From: Lacrimispora algidixylanolytica
Lineage (GTDB): Bacteria > Bacillota > Clostridia > Lachnospirales > Lachnospiraceae
Direction: 5' to 3'
Length of the DNA stretch: 64,000 bases
Assembly: GCF_003609635.1 (NCBI RefSeq)
Contig: NZ_MCIA01000006.1
Span: 1-64,000, forward strand
The number at the start of each line of letters is the position of its first letter. Position 1 is the first letter of the stretch. The notes beneath the pieces are model-generated. The model saw nothing but the letters and a program-made list of their open reading frames with translations. It did not search any database and was not told the DNA's origin. This document shows positions 21,085 to 29,832 of this stretch, in pieces. Both the position numbers and the translations under genes were made by a program.

Positions 21085-21120
21085 GCCCATAGTTTTTTAA
21101 AGACTATGGGCATATTTTTT
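21085..21120 (+). terminator. intrinsic terminator after the secreted phosphodiesterase
   Basis: GCCCATAGT (21085-21093) and ACTATGGGC (21103-21111), then ATATTTTTT. It lies 80 bases after the stop codon. Confidence 0.85.
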
Positions 21121-21157
21121 CAAAGTTATATGGTTTTTGTTTTTACATCAATTATGG

Positions 21158-21186
21158 TTGACATTCCACTCGGTATATCGTAATAT
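21158..21186 (+). promoter_or_regulatory. promoter of the arsR/CoA-disulfide reductase operon
   Basis: TTGACA (21158-21163), 17-base spacer, TAATAT (21181-21186). AT-rich dyad sequence ATATCGTAATATTGTAATAT spans the -10 box and is a candidate operator for the adjacent ArsR repressor. Confidence 0.7.
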
Positions 21187-21244
21187 TGTAATATATAGAA
21201 ATACAGATAAAAGAACACGATATCCTGACAGAAAAGAGGTTTGT

Positions 21245-21520
21245 ATGAATAATAACATCGAACATTATACAGAAGCGGCAGAACTCTTAAAGGTTCTTGC
21301 CCATCCGGTGCGTTTGTGTATGGTAAATGGCTTACTGGAAAAAGGGGAGTGCAATGTTAGCTTTATGCAGGCATGTCTTAAGACCCCCCAGTCCACCGTA
21401 TCTCAGCATATACAGAAATTAAAGGCCTCAGGAATTATAGAAGGGCGAAGAGATGGGCTTGAGATTTACTATCGAATCAAAGACAAAAGAGTTGCAGAAC
21501 TTTTAAAGCTTTTGGTATAA
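21245..21520 (+). CDS. ArsR-family repressor, possible persulfide sensor
   Basis: A 91-residue winged-helix protein with LAHPVRLCMVNGLL near the N-terminus and recognition helix TPQSTVSQHIQKLKASGII. It has three cysteines (C25, C36, C44) and no clear ArsR metal-site CxC motif in the recognition helix. The open frame extends to 21137 but AAGAGG and the conserved start support ATG 21245. It is followed 37 bases later by a sulfane-sulfur-handling enzyme, so I infer a reactive-sulfur sensor like BigR/SqrR; the sensing residues are not proven. Confidence 0.82.
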   Translation: MNNNIEHYTEAAELLKVLAHPVRLCMVNGLLEKGECNVSFMQACLKTPQSTVSQHIQKLKASGIIEGRRDGLEIYYRIKDKRVAELLKLLV

Positions 21521-21557
21521 CCCTTAATTTCAATTGATAAGTCTGGAGGATAAGATC

Positions 21558-24014
21558 ATGGGTAAAAAAGTATTGATTGTCGGCGGTGTTGCAGGCGGAG
21601 CGTCAGCGGCTGCCAGATTACGAAGGCTTGATGAAGAGGCTGAGATTATTCTTTTTGAAAGAGATGGTTATATCTCCTATGCCAATTGCGGCCTTCCCTA
21701 TTATATTGGTGAAACAATTAAGGATCGGGAGAAGCTACTGGTGCAGACGCCAGAGGCAATGAAAAGCCGGTTTGGGATAGATGTAAGAATCCACAGTGAG
21801 GTAATATCGGTGGTTGCAGATAAAAAGTGTGTTCTTGTGCAAAGTTCTGAACGAGGCCAGTATGAGGAAACGTTTGATAGTCTCATTCTTTCACCAGGAG
21901 CCAGAGCCTTGCGGCCGGATATCCCAGGCATTAACAGCACTCTGATCCACACATTGAGAAACGTTACAGATACAGACCGCATAAAAGCACTGATTGATGA
22001 AAAAAAGCCTTTCAAAGCAGTTGTAGTAGGAGGTGGATTTGTAGGGATTGAGATGGCTGAAAATCTAAAGGAACGGGGAATAGAAATCACTTTGGTAGAA
22101 GCAGCTCCCCATATTTTAGCACCTTTTGATGATGATATGGTTATAGCTATGGAACAGGAATTAGAGCAAAATGGGGTCAACCTTATTCTAAAGGATGGCA
22201 TTGAATCTTTTCGTGAGAATCAGGAAGGAATCCAAGTCAACTTAAAAAGTGGGAAGACTCTTCCCGCCGATTTTGTAATACTAGCTATGGGAGTAAGGCC
22301 TGATACGACATTTCTTAACTCCAGTGGCATCGAATGTTCAGAGCGAGGACATATTTTAGTAAATGACCGCATGGAGACAAACATCAAGGACATTTATGCG
22401 GTGGGAGATGCCATACAGGGAATGGATTTTGTGACCGGAGAAAGGAGTGCGGTGGCATTAGCTGGACCGGCCAACAAGCAAGGAAGGATAGCGGCAGATA
22501 ACATCTCCGGATTGTGTTCTAAGTTTGACGGATTTCTCGGCACCTCCATTATCAAGGTGTTTCAATTAACGGCAGCCAGAACCGGAGCCAGTGAAAGAAC
22601 GCTTAAAGCCAGTAATATTGATTATAAAATGGTACATCTGTATCCCATGTCTCATGCTTCCTACTATCCAGGCGGACATAATATCTCCCTGAAGCTGATG
22701 TTTGACCCACAAGGAAAAATACTTGGAGCACAGGCAAGTGGATATGATGGTGTTGACAAACGGATTGATGTAATTTCTACCGTTATCAGCATGAGAGGTA
22801 CGGTAGAAGACTTAACTAGACTTGATTTATCTTACGCGCCTCCTTATTCATCCGCAAAAGATCCAGTTAATATGGCAGGTTATGCAGCAGAAAATGTGCT
22901 CCGTGGTCTAAGTCATATTACCACATGGGATAAGGTGTTTGAACACAGGGAAGAGATTCTTCTGCTTGATGTTAGAGATGAAGTGGAATACAGCATAGGC
23001 CATGTAGAAGGTTCTGTCAATATACCACTAAACACCCTAAGAAGCAGGCTCTCGGAACTAGGAAAAGACCAGAAGATTATAGCATACTGCAAGGTGGGCC
23101 AAAGAGGTTATATTGCAGACCGGATTCTTACCCAGAATGGGTATCATTCGGAAAATGTGACAGGTGGCTTTCAGAGCTTTAACCAACTCCTTCATGAAGA
23201 AAAGACAGAGCCAGTAAGGCAAGAGACAAAGCAAAACACTGTTAAAGTCCGGCCAGAGAAACAGGCAGAAGAGGTTGTAGTAACCAATACCTTAGATGCT
23301 ACGGGACTTTGCTGCCCTGGCCCCCTTCTTAGAGTCAAGCAGGCGATGGAAGAGCAAAAAAATGGGGAGATATTAAAGGTAACGGCGTCTGATCCTGGGT
23401 TCTATGAAGATGTAAATGCTTGGTGTAAAAGCACTCAAAATCAACTCCTTAACCGTAACCGGGAGAATGGGAATGTAACAGCCCTTATCCGGAAAGGAAT
23501 TCCAGTAGCTGCCTGTTCCAAAGAATCTGGAGAGCCTGACTTGAAAAATAACAAGACCATTGTCGTATTTAGCGGAGATTTGGATAAGGCCATAGCGTCC
23601 TTTATCATAGCCAACGGAGCAGCCTCTATGGGTAAAAAAGTGACCATGTTCTTTACCTTTTGGGGACTTAATATCTTAAGAAAACCAGAAAAGGTCAAGT
23701 TAAAGAAAGGCTTTATGGATTCCATGTTTGGTAGCATGATGCCAAGGGGAAGCAAGAAACTAAAACTTTCTCAGATGAACTATATGGGAATGGGAGCACA
23801 GATGATTCGTGCTGTAATGAAAAATAAGAATGTAGATTCCCTGGAGGGCCTAATAGAAGCTGCAATCTCCAATGGTGTGGAAATCGTTGCCTGTCAGATG
23901 TCAATGGATGTTATGGGGTTAAAGAAAGAAGAGCTGATTGATGGAGTAAAAATTGGTGGAGTTGGTTATTACCTGGGAGAAGCGGAAGAATCCAATGTAA
24001 ATCTTTTTATATAA
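21558..24014 (+). CDS. CoA-disulfide reductase - rhodanese - TusA - DsrE fusion
   Basis: An 818-residue four-module protein. Residues 1-450 are an FAD/NAD(P)H CoA-disulfide/persulfide reductase with GGVAGGASAA and single active cysteine C44 (SYANCGLPYY). Residues about 460-550 are rhodanese with catalytic loop YCKVGQRGY. Residues about 580-650 are a TusA-like domain (DATGLCCPGPLLRVKQAM). The remainder is a DsrE/DsrF-like domain (VVFSGDLDKAIASFIIANGAA). Rhodanese and TusA carry persulfides as cysteine-bound sulfur, and the reductase lowers them to sulfide. Start ATG 21558 has GGAGG at 21544-21548. It is co-transcribed with an ArsR repressor. Confidence 0.93.
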   Translation: MGKKVLIVGGVAGGASAAARLRRLDEEAEIILFERDGYISYANCGLPYYIGETIKDREKLLVQTPEAMKSRFGIDVRIHSEVISVVADKKCVLVQSSERGQYEETFDSLILSPGARALRPDIPGINSTLIHTLRNVTDTDRIKALIDEKKPFKAVVVGGGFVGIEMAENLKERGIEITLVEAAPHILAPFDDDMVIAMEQELEQNGVNLILKDGIESFRENQEGIQVNLKSGKTLPADFVILAMGVRPDTTFLNSSGIECSERGHILVNDRMETNIKDIYAVGDAIQGMDFVTGERSAVALAGPANKQGRIAADNISGLCSKFDGFLGTSIIKVFQLTAARTGASERTLKASNIDYKMVHLYPMSHASYYPGGHNISLKLMFDPQGKILGAQASGYDGVDKRIDVISTVISMRGTVEDLTRLDLSYAPPYSSAKDPVNMAGYAAENVLRGLSHITTWDKVFEHREEILLLDVRDEVEYSIGHVEGSVNIPLNTLRSRLSELGKDQKIIAYCKVGQRGYIADRILTQNGYHSENVTGGFQSFNQLLHEEKTEPVRQETKQNTVKVRPEKQAEEVVVTNTLDATGLCCPGPLLRVKQAMEEQKNGEILKVTASDPGFYEDVNAWCKSTQNQLLNRNRENGNVTALIRKGIPVAACSKESGEPDLKNNKTIVVFSGDLDKAIASFIIANGAASMGKKVTMFFTFWGLNILRKPEKVKLKKGFMDSMFGSMMPRGSKKLKLSQMNYMGMGAQMIRAVMKNKNVDSLEGLIEAAISNGVEIVACQMSMDVMGLKKEELIDGVKIGGVGYYLGEAEESNVNLFI

Positions 24015-24137
24015 GAAGTTTAGAGACCTAAAATGATAGAGGATATTTTAGACGATTTGGAGATAGAAGGGTTATCATTTCAGAAGGTGATAAATCCCAA
24101 AGAAAATTGATTTTGTCACTTATTAAAAAATTGGCGA

Positions 24138-24182
24138 AAAAGGGGAAGCTAGTGGCGGTGATCTGCTTCGCTTCCTCTTTTC
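24138..24182. terminator. terminator between the reductase fusion and the GNAT gene
   Basis: AAAAGGGGAAGC (24138-24149) pairs with GCTTCCTCTTTT (24170-24181) with one G-U pair. The A-rich left side and T-rich right side allow use from both directions between convergent genes. The rest of 24015-24262 holds no supported gene. Confidence 0.7.
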
Positions 24183-24262
24183 TTGCCAGGACAGGATTCT
24201 TAAAAATTACATTAATGTACTACCTCTCGTCAGAAGGATCATGTTACATAAAATTGCCTGTC

Positions 24263-24535
24263 TTATTTTAAAATATCCTGATATTCTGCGTGTTTCTCAA
24301 ACCATGAGATTGCATAAGAACAGGTGAGAACTGCCGTTTTCCCCTGAGAACGAAGGTAAAGAGCGGTTGCCTCCATTAATTTTCCGGCCACACCTTGGCC
24401 TCTTAGAGAATCATCTACAAAGGTATGATTGATATCAACGGTATTCTCGTCCACATTTGGGAACGTAACTTCCGCCAAAAGATTATTATCGGAATGAAAA
24501 TATGCAATCTGATTTGGGTTATAAATAAAATTCAT
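24263..24535 (-). CDS. small GNAT-fold acetyltransferase (YjdJ-like)
   Basis: A 90-residue minimal GNAT domain. The acetyl-CoA loop is DDSLRGQGVAGKLMEA (R-x-x-G-x-A/G) near residues 41-56, and the C-terminal TCSYAISWFEKHAEY matches the short YjdJ-like group, which acts on unknown small molecules or proteins. It reads toward the sulfur enzyme and has its own promoter at 24566-24594 (minus strand TTGAAT, 17 bases, TATAAT). Ribosome site AAGGAGG precedes ATG 24535. Confidence 0.88.
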   Translation of the reverse strand: MNFIYNPNQIAYFHSDNNLLAEVTFPNVDENTVDINHTFVDDSLRGQGVAGKLMEATALYLRSQGKTAVLTCSYAISWFEKHAEYQDILK

Positions 24536-24565
24536 ATGATTACCTCCTTAAATTAGTATACTAAA

Positions 24566-24594
24566 ATTATACCACTTATGGTAAATCCATTCAA
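24566..24594 (-). promoter_or_regulatory. promoter of the GNAT gene
   Basis: Minus strand TTGAAT (24594-24589), 17-base spacer, TATAAT (24571-24566). A TAGTATACTA palindrome at about 24554-24563 overlaps the start site and could be an operator. Confidence 0.6.
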
Positions 24595-24702
24595 CAAAGG
24601 AAGAGAAATATTTCCCTTGTAGGTCTGTCTTAATGTGACAAAAATGTTTCTATTGCATACTATATTTATCAAAGAATAAATAGAAACGGGTAAGGTGACC
24701 CA

Positions 24703-25599
24703 ATGGGAATTATGAAGCTCTTTATGCAAAAGATACTTAGATATCGTAATTTAGAAACCCAAAAAGAGGAAACTTCCTATGAGGAGCAGGAAACAAAACC
24801 GGTGACCGGGGTAGAGGATCCTCTTCATTTTTCCCTGAAAAAGATTGCAGAAGAATTTGCGTTCAGGGAAGGGTCAAGAGTTTTCCAAAGTGAGCTTTTA
24901 AAACTGGCCGGAGAAAACAAACCAGAAATAAGCGATGTGGAAGAGGTGGGCCAGAAGATACATACTGAGATTAAAAGGATACAGTCTGGAATTTCCCTCC
25001 TTGCAGGCAATGTACAAAAGGCAGAAGAAATTCGCAATGGCCTTAAACTGCTAGAAGACATTGAAACGGAACTGAAATCTATTTATCCCTATGAAGAAGA
25101 GGAACTGGATCAAGACATCTTAAAGGAGTCAAAGACGGTGGAACATCTTGAAAAACTGAGCAAAGGCCTATCGGTCCTTCTTAATAACAAAGAGTTATTA
25201 GAAACGTTTGGTGATTTAACAGTCCAGCTGAAAGCAATCGATGAAACCGTAAAAGAGTTAATACAGTCTTATGAGAAAGCCTTATCAGAAGAAGTCGTAT
25301 CAGGGGAAGCCGTATCAGAAGATGGCGTATCAGAAGAAGGTGTATCAGAAGAAGTCGTAAATGAGCTATCCCAGTCTGCGGCTGAAGTGTTTAGTAGCTT
25401 TCAGGAATTACTTCCCCTTATATCCTCTGGCATCGAGGAGTTTACCTCGGCCTTGGTTCGTGATAATGAAAATGTACTGGGCATCGTAGATGATGTAGAG
25501 CAGTTTGCAGCGCTTAAAAGTGAACTGATTCCATTGATTGTCTTAAATGAAAGACTAAACAGTAGCTTGCGTGCAGCCAAGATGGAGGAAGATAAGTAA
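24703..25599 (+). CDS. acidic coiled-coil protein of unknown function
   Basis: Not recognised. The 298-residue protein is very acidic and helical, with no signal peptide or membrane segment and almost no cysteine. Residues 195-219 are five tandem copies of a VSEEx-type pentapeptide encoded by exact 15-base units, which separate an N-terminal helical region from a C-terminal one. It lies 172 bases upstream, on the same strand, of the gluconate-dehydrogenase-like pair, although a terminator intervenes. It may be a scaffold or chaperone for that pair, but this is only positional inference. Confidence 0.6.
   Translation: MGIMKLFMQKILRYRNLETQKEETSYEEQETKPVTGVEDPLHFSLKKIAEEFAFREGSRVFQSELLKLAGENKPEISDVEEVGQKIHTEIKRIQSGISLLAGNVQKAEEIRNGLKLLEDIETELKSIYPYEEEELDQDILKESKTVEHLEKLSKGLSVLLNNKELLETFGDLTVQLKAIDETVKELIQSYEKALSEEVVSGEAVSEDGVSEEGVSEEVVNELSQSAAEVFSSFQELLPLISSGIEEFTSALVRDNENVLGIVDDVEQFAALKSELIPLIVLNERLNSSLRAAKMEEDK
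25285..25359 (+). repeat. in-frame 15-base tandem repeat, five units
   Basis: Five adjacent 15-base units of the form TCAGAAGAAGTCGTA at 25285, 25300, 25315, 25330 and 25345, with units one and five identical. Being a multiple of three, copy number can change without frameshift. Confidence 0.9.
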
Positions 25600-25638
25600 A
25601 TTGATACGGGGTTAACCTTGTGATAAGAGGAAAGAAAG

Positions 25639-25684
25639 AGGATGAGATTTCGGAATGGCAGCTTCCGGGGTCTTATCCTTTTTT
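25639..25684 (+). terminator. terminator after the coiled-coil gene
   Basis: AGGATGAGA (25639-25647) pairs with TCTTATCCT (25671-25679) with one G-U, with an inner CGGAA/TTCCG stem, followed by TTTTT. Confidence 0.75.
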
Positions 25685-25771
25685 CTGTCAATTGTAATAT
25701 TTACAGGTGCTAGACTGTATAAAAGTATCATAGGATAATATGAACAATATAGCGTAAAAGCAGGTGGAGAA

Positions 25772-26395
25772 TTGGATTGGACAAATCATGATTCAGACAT
25801 CAGAATGTGGGAGGAAACTCCTGTAAACATGTATCTGGATGATACCTATAAAGCGTTTGTGGATTCTATCGTTCCCCGCTCTCCAGAACTCGGGGAGCTT
25901 TATGGTATGATCCAGTATTATGGTGCTTTGGATTTTGACACGGATGAGTACGTGATTATGTCAATGAACAGTCTGGACGTTCCTCTGGCAGATGTTGGGG
26001 CAGAAGTATTAAATACGGCAGCGAGACAGTATCTCTATGAACGGGATGGAGAGGAGAATGTGGATTCTTCCTCTGGTGGAACCTATTTTGCAAGGCTTAA
26101 CATGGATGAGAGATTAGCCGTTATGTCTATTTTATTAGGGCCGGATCGAATCAACTATTTTCCGGTTCAAGAAAATTTCGGGCTGGAAGAGCTCTTGCCT
26201 ATTTTTCCTATCATGAACCGACTGACCTTTATGGGATATTACTCTGAATGGTGGGGGTATGGTTCCACCCGGTCTCTGCCTCCAAACCAGCGGGTTCTTG
26301 AATATTTTCCTGGAAGCTGGGAGCAGGTAGGATATCCAGGCCCCTCCCTTGGATACAGGGCTGCAAGGTCATATGATTATACAGCGGGGACGTAA
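25772..26395 (+). CDS. gluconate 2-dehydrogenase subunit 3-like small subunit
   Basis: A 207-residue protein with the layout of the gamma (small) subunit of membrane FAD-dependent sugar-acid dehydrogenases: an acidic N-terminal helix (YLDDTYKAFVDSIVPRSPELGE) and a helical body. Family members usually carry a Tat signal; none is visible, so the complex should be cytosolic. The start is TTG 25772 with AGGTGGAG upstream. It lies 23 bases before the GMC subunit, as in the usual small-large gene order. Confidence 0.72.
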   Translation: MDWTNHDSDIRMWEETPVNMYLDDTYKAFVDSIVPRSPELGELYGMIQYYGALDFDTDEYVIMSMNSLDVPLADVGAEVLNTAARQYLYERDGEENVDSSSGGTYFARLNMDERLAVMSILLGPDRINYFPVQENFGLEELLPIFPIMNRLTFMGYYSEWWGYGSTRSLPPNQRVLEYFPGSWEQVGYPGPSLGYRAARSYDYTAGT

Positions 26396-26418
26396 GAAAC
26401 TGTGGATTGGAGGAAAAC

Positions 26419-28143
26419 ATGGACAACGGATACGATGCAGATGTAATTGTAATAGGCGCTGGTGGTGGCGGCGGTGTAATTGCCAAGGAGCTTGGAGAGA
26501 AGGGAATAAAGGTCCTTATTATTGAGGCTGGACCCTGGTATGGCAACAGCAAATGGCCAAAACCCAACGAAGAGCCAGGGGCAGAGCGGAGTTCTAATAT
26601 GGCGGATCTGGATATTAATCTGTTAAAAGCCACCTTTACGGATCTGGAAGACGATATGAATGATGCGGTTTCCGGCAAGTTCCGGTGGGGAGTGGCAAAC
26701 AGAGATCTCAGTCCCTGGCTCAGAGTAGTGCCAAAGGGTGGTTTTACCTGGCAGTCTGCAGGAGTAGGAGGAACCACACTTCTTTATTTTGCTAATTCGC
26801 CAAGGGCATATCCGGAAGCATTCGAAAAGGAATGGCCCATTACATATCAGGAACTGATTCCATATTATGAAAAAGTAGAAAATACCTTGCCGGTTCGGGA
26901 AGCCACCGGAACGTCTAAGGAAGATTTGTTTTATTACGGTGTGAAAAATATGGGCTGGAAATACGTACAGACAAAAGATTTAACAGAGCCGGGATACCGT
27001 GCACAACCCAATGCTATTTTAAGTGTCAATCCAATGTTAAACAACCCTGATTTCGATTTTGAGAACAATCAGTCTGTGGGCTGCACCTTAAGGGGACACT
27101 GCGTCAATGGCTGCTGTCTTGGACCTAGTGTAGACACGGTGGCAAAGCGTTCCACTTTGGTCAGCTATATTCCACTTGCATTACGCACTGGTAATGTGGA
27201 AATAATGCCAAATTCCTTTGTTATAAGAATTAATACTGGTGAGGATAATAATCAGGGCTTATATGCACAAAGCGTGACCGTGAGAAATACCTGGACGGAA
27301 GAAATAAGGGAATTAAGGGCAAAAGTGATCGTGATGTCTTGCGGTTCCATCGAAACCCCAAGGCTCTGGCTTAATTCTCAGCTGCCTGAAAATGAATGGG
27401 TGGGAAGAGGCCTGACCAATCATATGATTGACTGCGTTTCTGGTATTTTTGAAGAGGAAGACTTAATGAATGCCTTAGGCATGTCAGAAATAAATCCCTT
27501 TATGGGTCAAAATTCCGCCGCCCGGTTTGATTATCCAGGCCTTGGCGCCTTTGAGCCATTTGGAACCAGTCCGGGTATCAATTCCACTATGATATATGGA
27601 ACTAGCCAGAAGGGCTATTATTTCCAGAATCAGACCACTGACGAGGAACCCTGGGACAGGGAAGGGATTATTGCAGGTGAGCTTTTAAGAGAATTTATGA
27701 GAGAATACAGAAGAACCCTTAGTATTGTAATCTTTGGAGATGATTCTGTAAATCAAAGCAACGGTGTTTACATGGATCCGCTTCAAAAAGATGAAAATGG
27801 CTTTATTCCGATTATCTCTTATGAGCTGACAAAAGAGGATGTGGCAAAAAGGGATCAACTGGTAGGTCTGGCCTGTGAGGTCTTAAGAAGTGCCGGTGCA
27901 AAGACGGTTTCTCGTGCCAACTGGCCTCCAGATGTGTGCGCTCATATTATGAGTACCATGCGTATGGGATATGTTACGGATATAGACTGTGAGGCAAAGC
28001 AGGTCAAGCGATTGTTTATCGCAGATAGCAGTGTATTATGCAATGGACTGGGAGGTCCAAATCCAACGCTGACCACTCAGGCACTGGCAACGAGGACAGC
28101 TGAGAAGATCGTTTCGAAGTATTTTGGTCAGGGGACTACATAA
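26419..28143 (+). CDS. GMC-family FAD oxidoreductase (gluconate dehydrogenase-like large subunit)
   Basis: A 574-residue flavoprotein. Residues 7-36 hold the FAD motif VIGAGGGGGVIAKELG ending in IIEAG. The C-terminal part has AHIMSTMRMGYV and IADSSVLCNGLGGPNPTLT, the regions that carry the catalytic residues of GMC dehydrogenases. A cysteine cluster (CTLRGHCVNGCCLG, residues about 215-228) is characteristic of sugar-acid and fructose dehydrogenase-like members. A TTG at 26407 in frame is possible, but ATG 26419 fits GGAGG at 26409-26413. It pairs with the preceding small subunit. No cytochrome subunit is near, so the electron acceptor is unknown. Confidence 0.88.
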   Translation: MDNGYDADVIVIGAGGGGGVIAKELGEKGIKVLIIEAGPWYGNSKWPKPNEEPGAERSSNMADLDINLLKATFTDLEDDMNDAVSGKFRWGVANRDLSPWLRVVPKGGFTWQSAGVGGTTLLYFANSPRAYPEAFEKEWPITYQELIPYYEKVENTLPVREATGTSKEDLFYYGVKNMGWKYVQTKDLTEPGYRAQPNAILSVNPMLNNPDFDFENNQSVGCTLRGHCVNGCCLGPSVDTVAKRSTLVSYIPLALRTGNVEIMPNSFVIRINTGEDNNQGLYAQSVTVRNTWTEEIRELRAKVIVMSCGSIETPRLWLNSQLPENEWVGRGLTNHMIDCVSGIFEEEDLMNALGMSEINPFMGQNSAARFDYPGLGAFEPFGTSPGINSTMIYGTSQKGYYFQNQTTDEEPWDREGIIAGELLREFMREYRRTLSIVIFGDDSVNQSNGVYMDPLQKDENGFIPIISYELTKEDVAKRDQLVGLACEVLRSAGAKTVSRANWPPDVCAHIMSTMRMGYVTDIDCEAKQVKRLFIADSSVLCNGLGGPNPTLTTQALATRTAEKIVSKYFGQGTT

Positions 28144-28186
28144 AAGAAAGACAGGTCAATATGATTTTTTGAAATAGGTTATAGGG

Positions 28187-28224
28187 AAAAGCCGATTGAG
28201 GTGTTATCATCTCAATCGGCTTTT
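28187..28224 (+). terminator. terminator after the GMC oxidoreductase
   Basis: Perfect 14-pair stem AAAAGCCGATTGAG (28187-28200) and CTCAATCGGCTTTT (28211-28224) with a ten-base loop. Confidence 0.88.
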
Positions 28225-28290
28225 GAATCATAAGAAAGACTCAATTTAGGAGCTTGTTTATAATGTAATCCTTATTAATAAATAGCTTTA

Positions 28291-28614
28291 TTATTTAGTA
28301 TGCTTCTGGCTCAGGTTCTCATCTGCAGAATATGATTCAATATCAAGATTATCAATTTCTGAAGCTAGATTATAAAAACTTTCTGCCCTTAAAAAAAATC
28401 CATCTTTCGGATGATAAAAACTTTTGGAGAGAAGTAATTGATTATATAATTGGGAATGTGTATTCCTTGATGAAAACTTATGATTTAAGCTGCCTCCTTC
28501 TGGATTAAATCCATAGGCAACAGCAATTGCTTCTAAGAGTGTAGATTTTCCAGTCCCGTTTTCCCCTACGAAAAATGTTACAGAGTGATTCTCCCTCTTG
28601 TTCCATTGTATCAT
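28291..28614 (-). pseudogene. fragment of an AAA/ABC-type ATPase (AAA_23-like)
   Basis: The 107-codon frame starts directly before the Walker A motif FFVGENGTGKSTLLEAIAVAYGFNPEGG and continues through SSRNTHSQLYNQLLL and PKDGFFLRAESFYNLASEID, matching small predicted ATPases that normally span about 240 residues. It ends at SYSADENLSQKHTK, just where the ABC signature should follow, so signature and Walker B are missing. The usual 30-40 residues before Walker A are also absent. This is a decayed remnant. Regions 28225-28290 and 28615-28770 hold nothing else I can support. Confidence 0.75.
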
Positions 28615-28770
28615 TCATTCTATGAATTAGAAACTGTTCTGTTAAAATCATATATGGTCCAATCCTTAATAGTGATAGCTGTCTTTTATAAATTTAAAGC
28701 CAAGCTGGTATTTCTTTTTTACATCCCAATGAAGACAATCAAGTAACAATATGTATTTTAATTCATGATT

Positions 28771-29655
28771 TTATTTCATAAGATAGATAAAATGGTTCGC
28801 TTCCCTTAGAAGGTGATCTGTGTAAAGGGCCAGCATAATAGACTGTACCTTACAGCGCATAATGGCATCTGTTGTATCAGCCTTAAAGTCACGTACTTCA
28901 TTGGTACTCATAAGAAGTTCCTGATTGGAAGGATATGTATTGGCGTTTGTCTCTTCCTGGGAGAGGGTATCAAAAAGCTCTGCAAGCTGATTTGCCTTGT
29001 TAAAATATGCGGCTTCTGTAGGGTCAAATTGACCTCTCATTACCTTGACATGGTCTGCCATATTATTGGTCCAGAAGATTTTGTAATCTTCTATGGCATT
29101 TTCATCTCTATTTTGCAGAGCTGCCAAAATCATCTGATATCTCTTTGCCTCCATAAGTACATGTAAGATATCTCCTGTGTACATCATAGTAAAGAGGCGG
29201 CAGGAAGCTCTGTCATTTAAAAGATCGGACTGGAACTGGATAAATGATTCCGTCAGGGTGAGGACACTTTGGTTTAAGTGATTGACATCCTGCTCTAAAT
29301 TTCCAGTGATGGATAATTCACCATAAATAGGAGCAACATCATATTCCATTAGTGTGATATCAGGTCTGGTACTGATTCCGGTATATTTTTCTGCATCCTG
29401 CTCCGCACCTTCTGTGAACTGTGTATAAAACTGGCCGGACTCGAGGGCGTCAAGGGGGAGAATTCCATTTGACAAGGTGATTGCAGTAAGCAAAAACTGG
29501 TCATAATTCTGTTTGTAGGCGTTCGCTTTTTGTGCAAGTGATTTTCCTGGAGGTGGCATAGTTGCTTCAATAAAAATAGCATGCTCCTTCATAATACGGA
29601 GCCAGAAAAGATTATATTGCAGAGACCATTGTACGTACATTTCTTTGGATAACAT
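28771..29655 (-). CDS. DUF2935 protein, paired helical-bundle putative metal-binding protein
   Basis: A 294-residue all-helical protein of the DUF2935 family. It has two related four-helix halves with conserved acidic/His residues: IMKEHAIFIEATMP near the N-terminus, then MMYTGDILHVLMEAKR, and HLLREANHFIYLMK at the C-terminus. These positions match the metal ligands expected of the fold; the function is not established. It is transcribed alone on the minus strand, between oxidoreductases and MsrAB, so an oxidative-stress or metal-storage role is possible but inferred. Confidence 0.85.
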   Translation of the reverse strand: MLSKEMYVQWSLQYNLFWLRIMKEHAIFIEATMPPPGKSLAQKANAYKQNYDQFLLTAITLSNGILPLDALESGQFYTQFTEGAEQDAEKYTGISTRPDITLMEYDVAPIYGELSITGNLEQDVNHLNQSVLTLTESFIQFQSDLLNDRASCRLFTMMYTGDILHVLMEAKRYQMILAALQNRDENAIEDYKIFWTNNMADHVKVMRGQFDPTEAAYFNKANQLAELFDTLSQEETNANTYPSNQELLMSTNEVRDFKADTTDAIMRCKVQSIMLALYTDHLLREANHFIYLMK

Positions 29656-29832
29656 TTACATTACTCCTCATAAGACTCAATTACTGAAATCTATGCTTGT
29701 TTTCTCTCAAGTATTCAATAAATCGAACAGGCAGATTTTGCTTGTTTTCATTTCTTCTTTTTGATATTATATCGAGAAAGGGAAGTGTTACGATATGTCA
29801 CAAATCAATCATTTAAAGAGAGGTGGTACCAA

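Noticed and set aside
24033-24110. 25-codon frame starting MIEDILDDLE after the sulfur enzyme
   Set aside because: No ribosome site at proper distance and no terminator or conservation evidence; probably untranslated.
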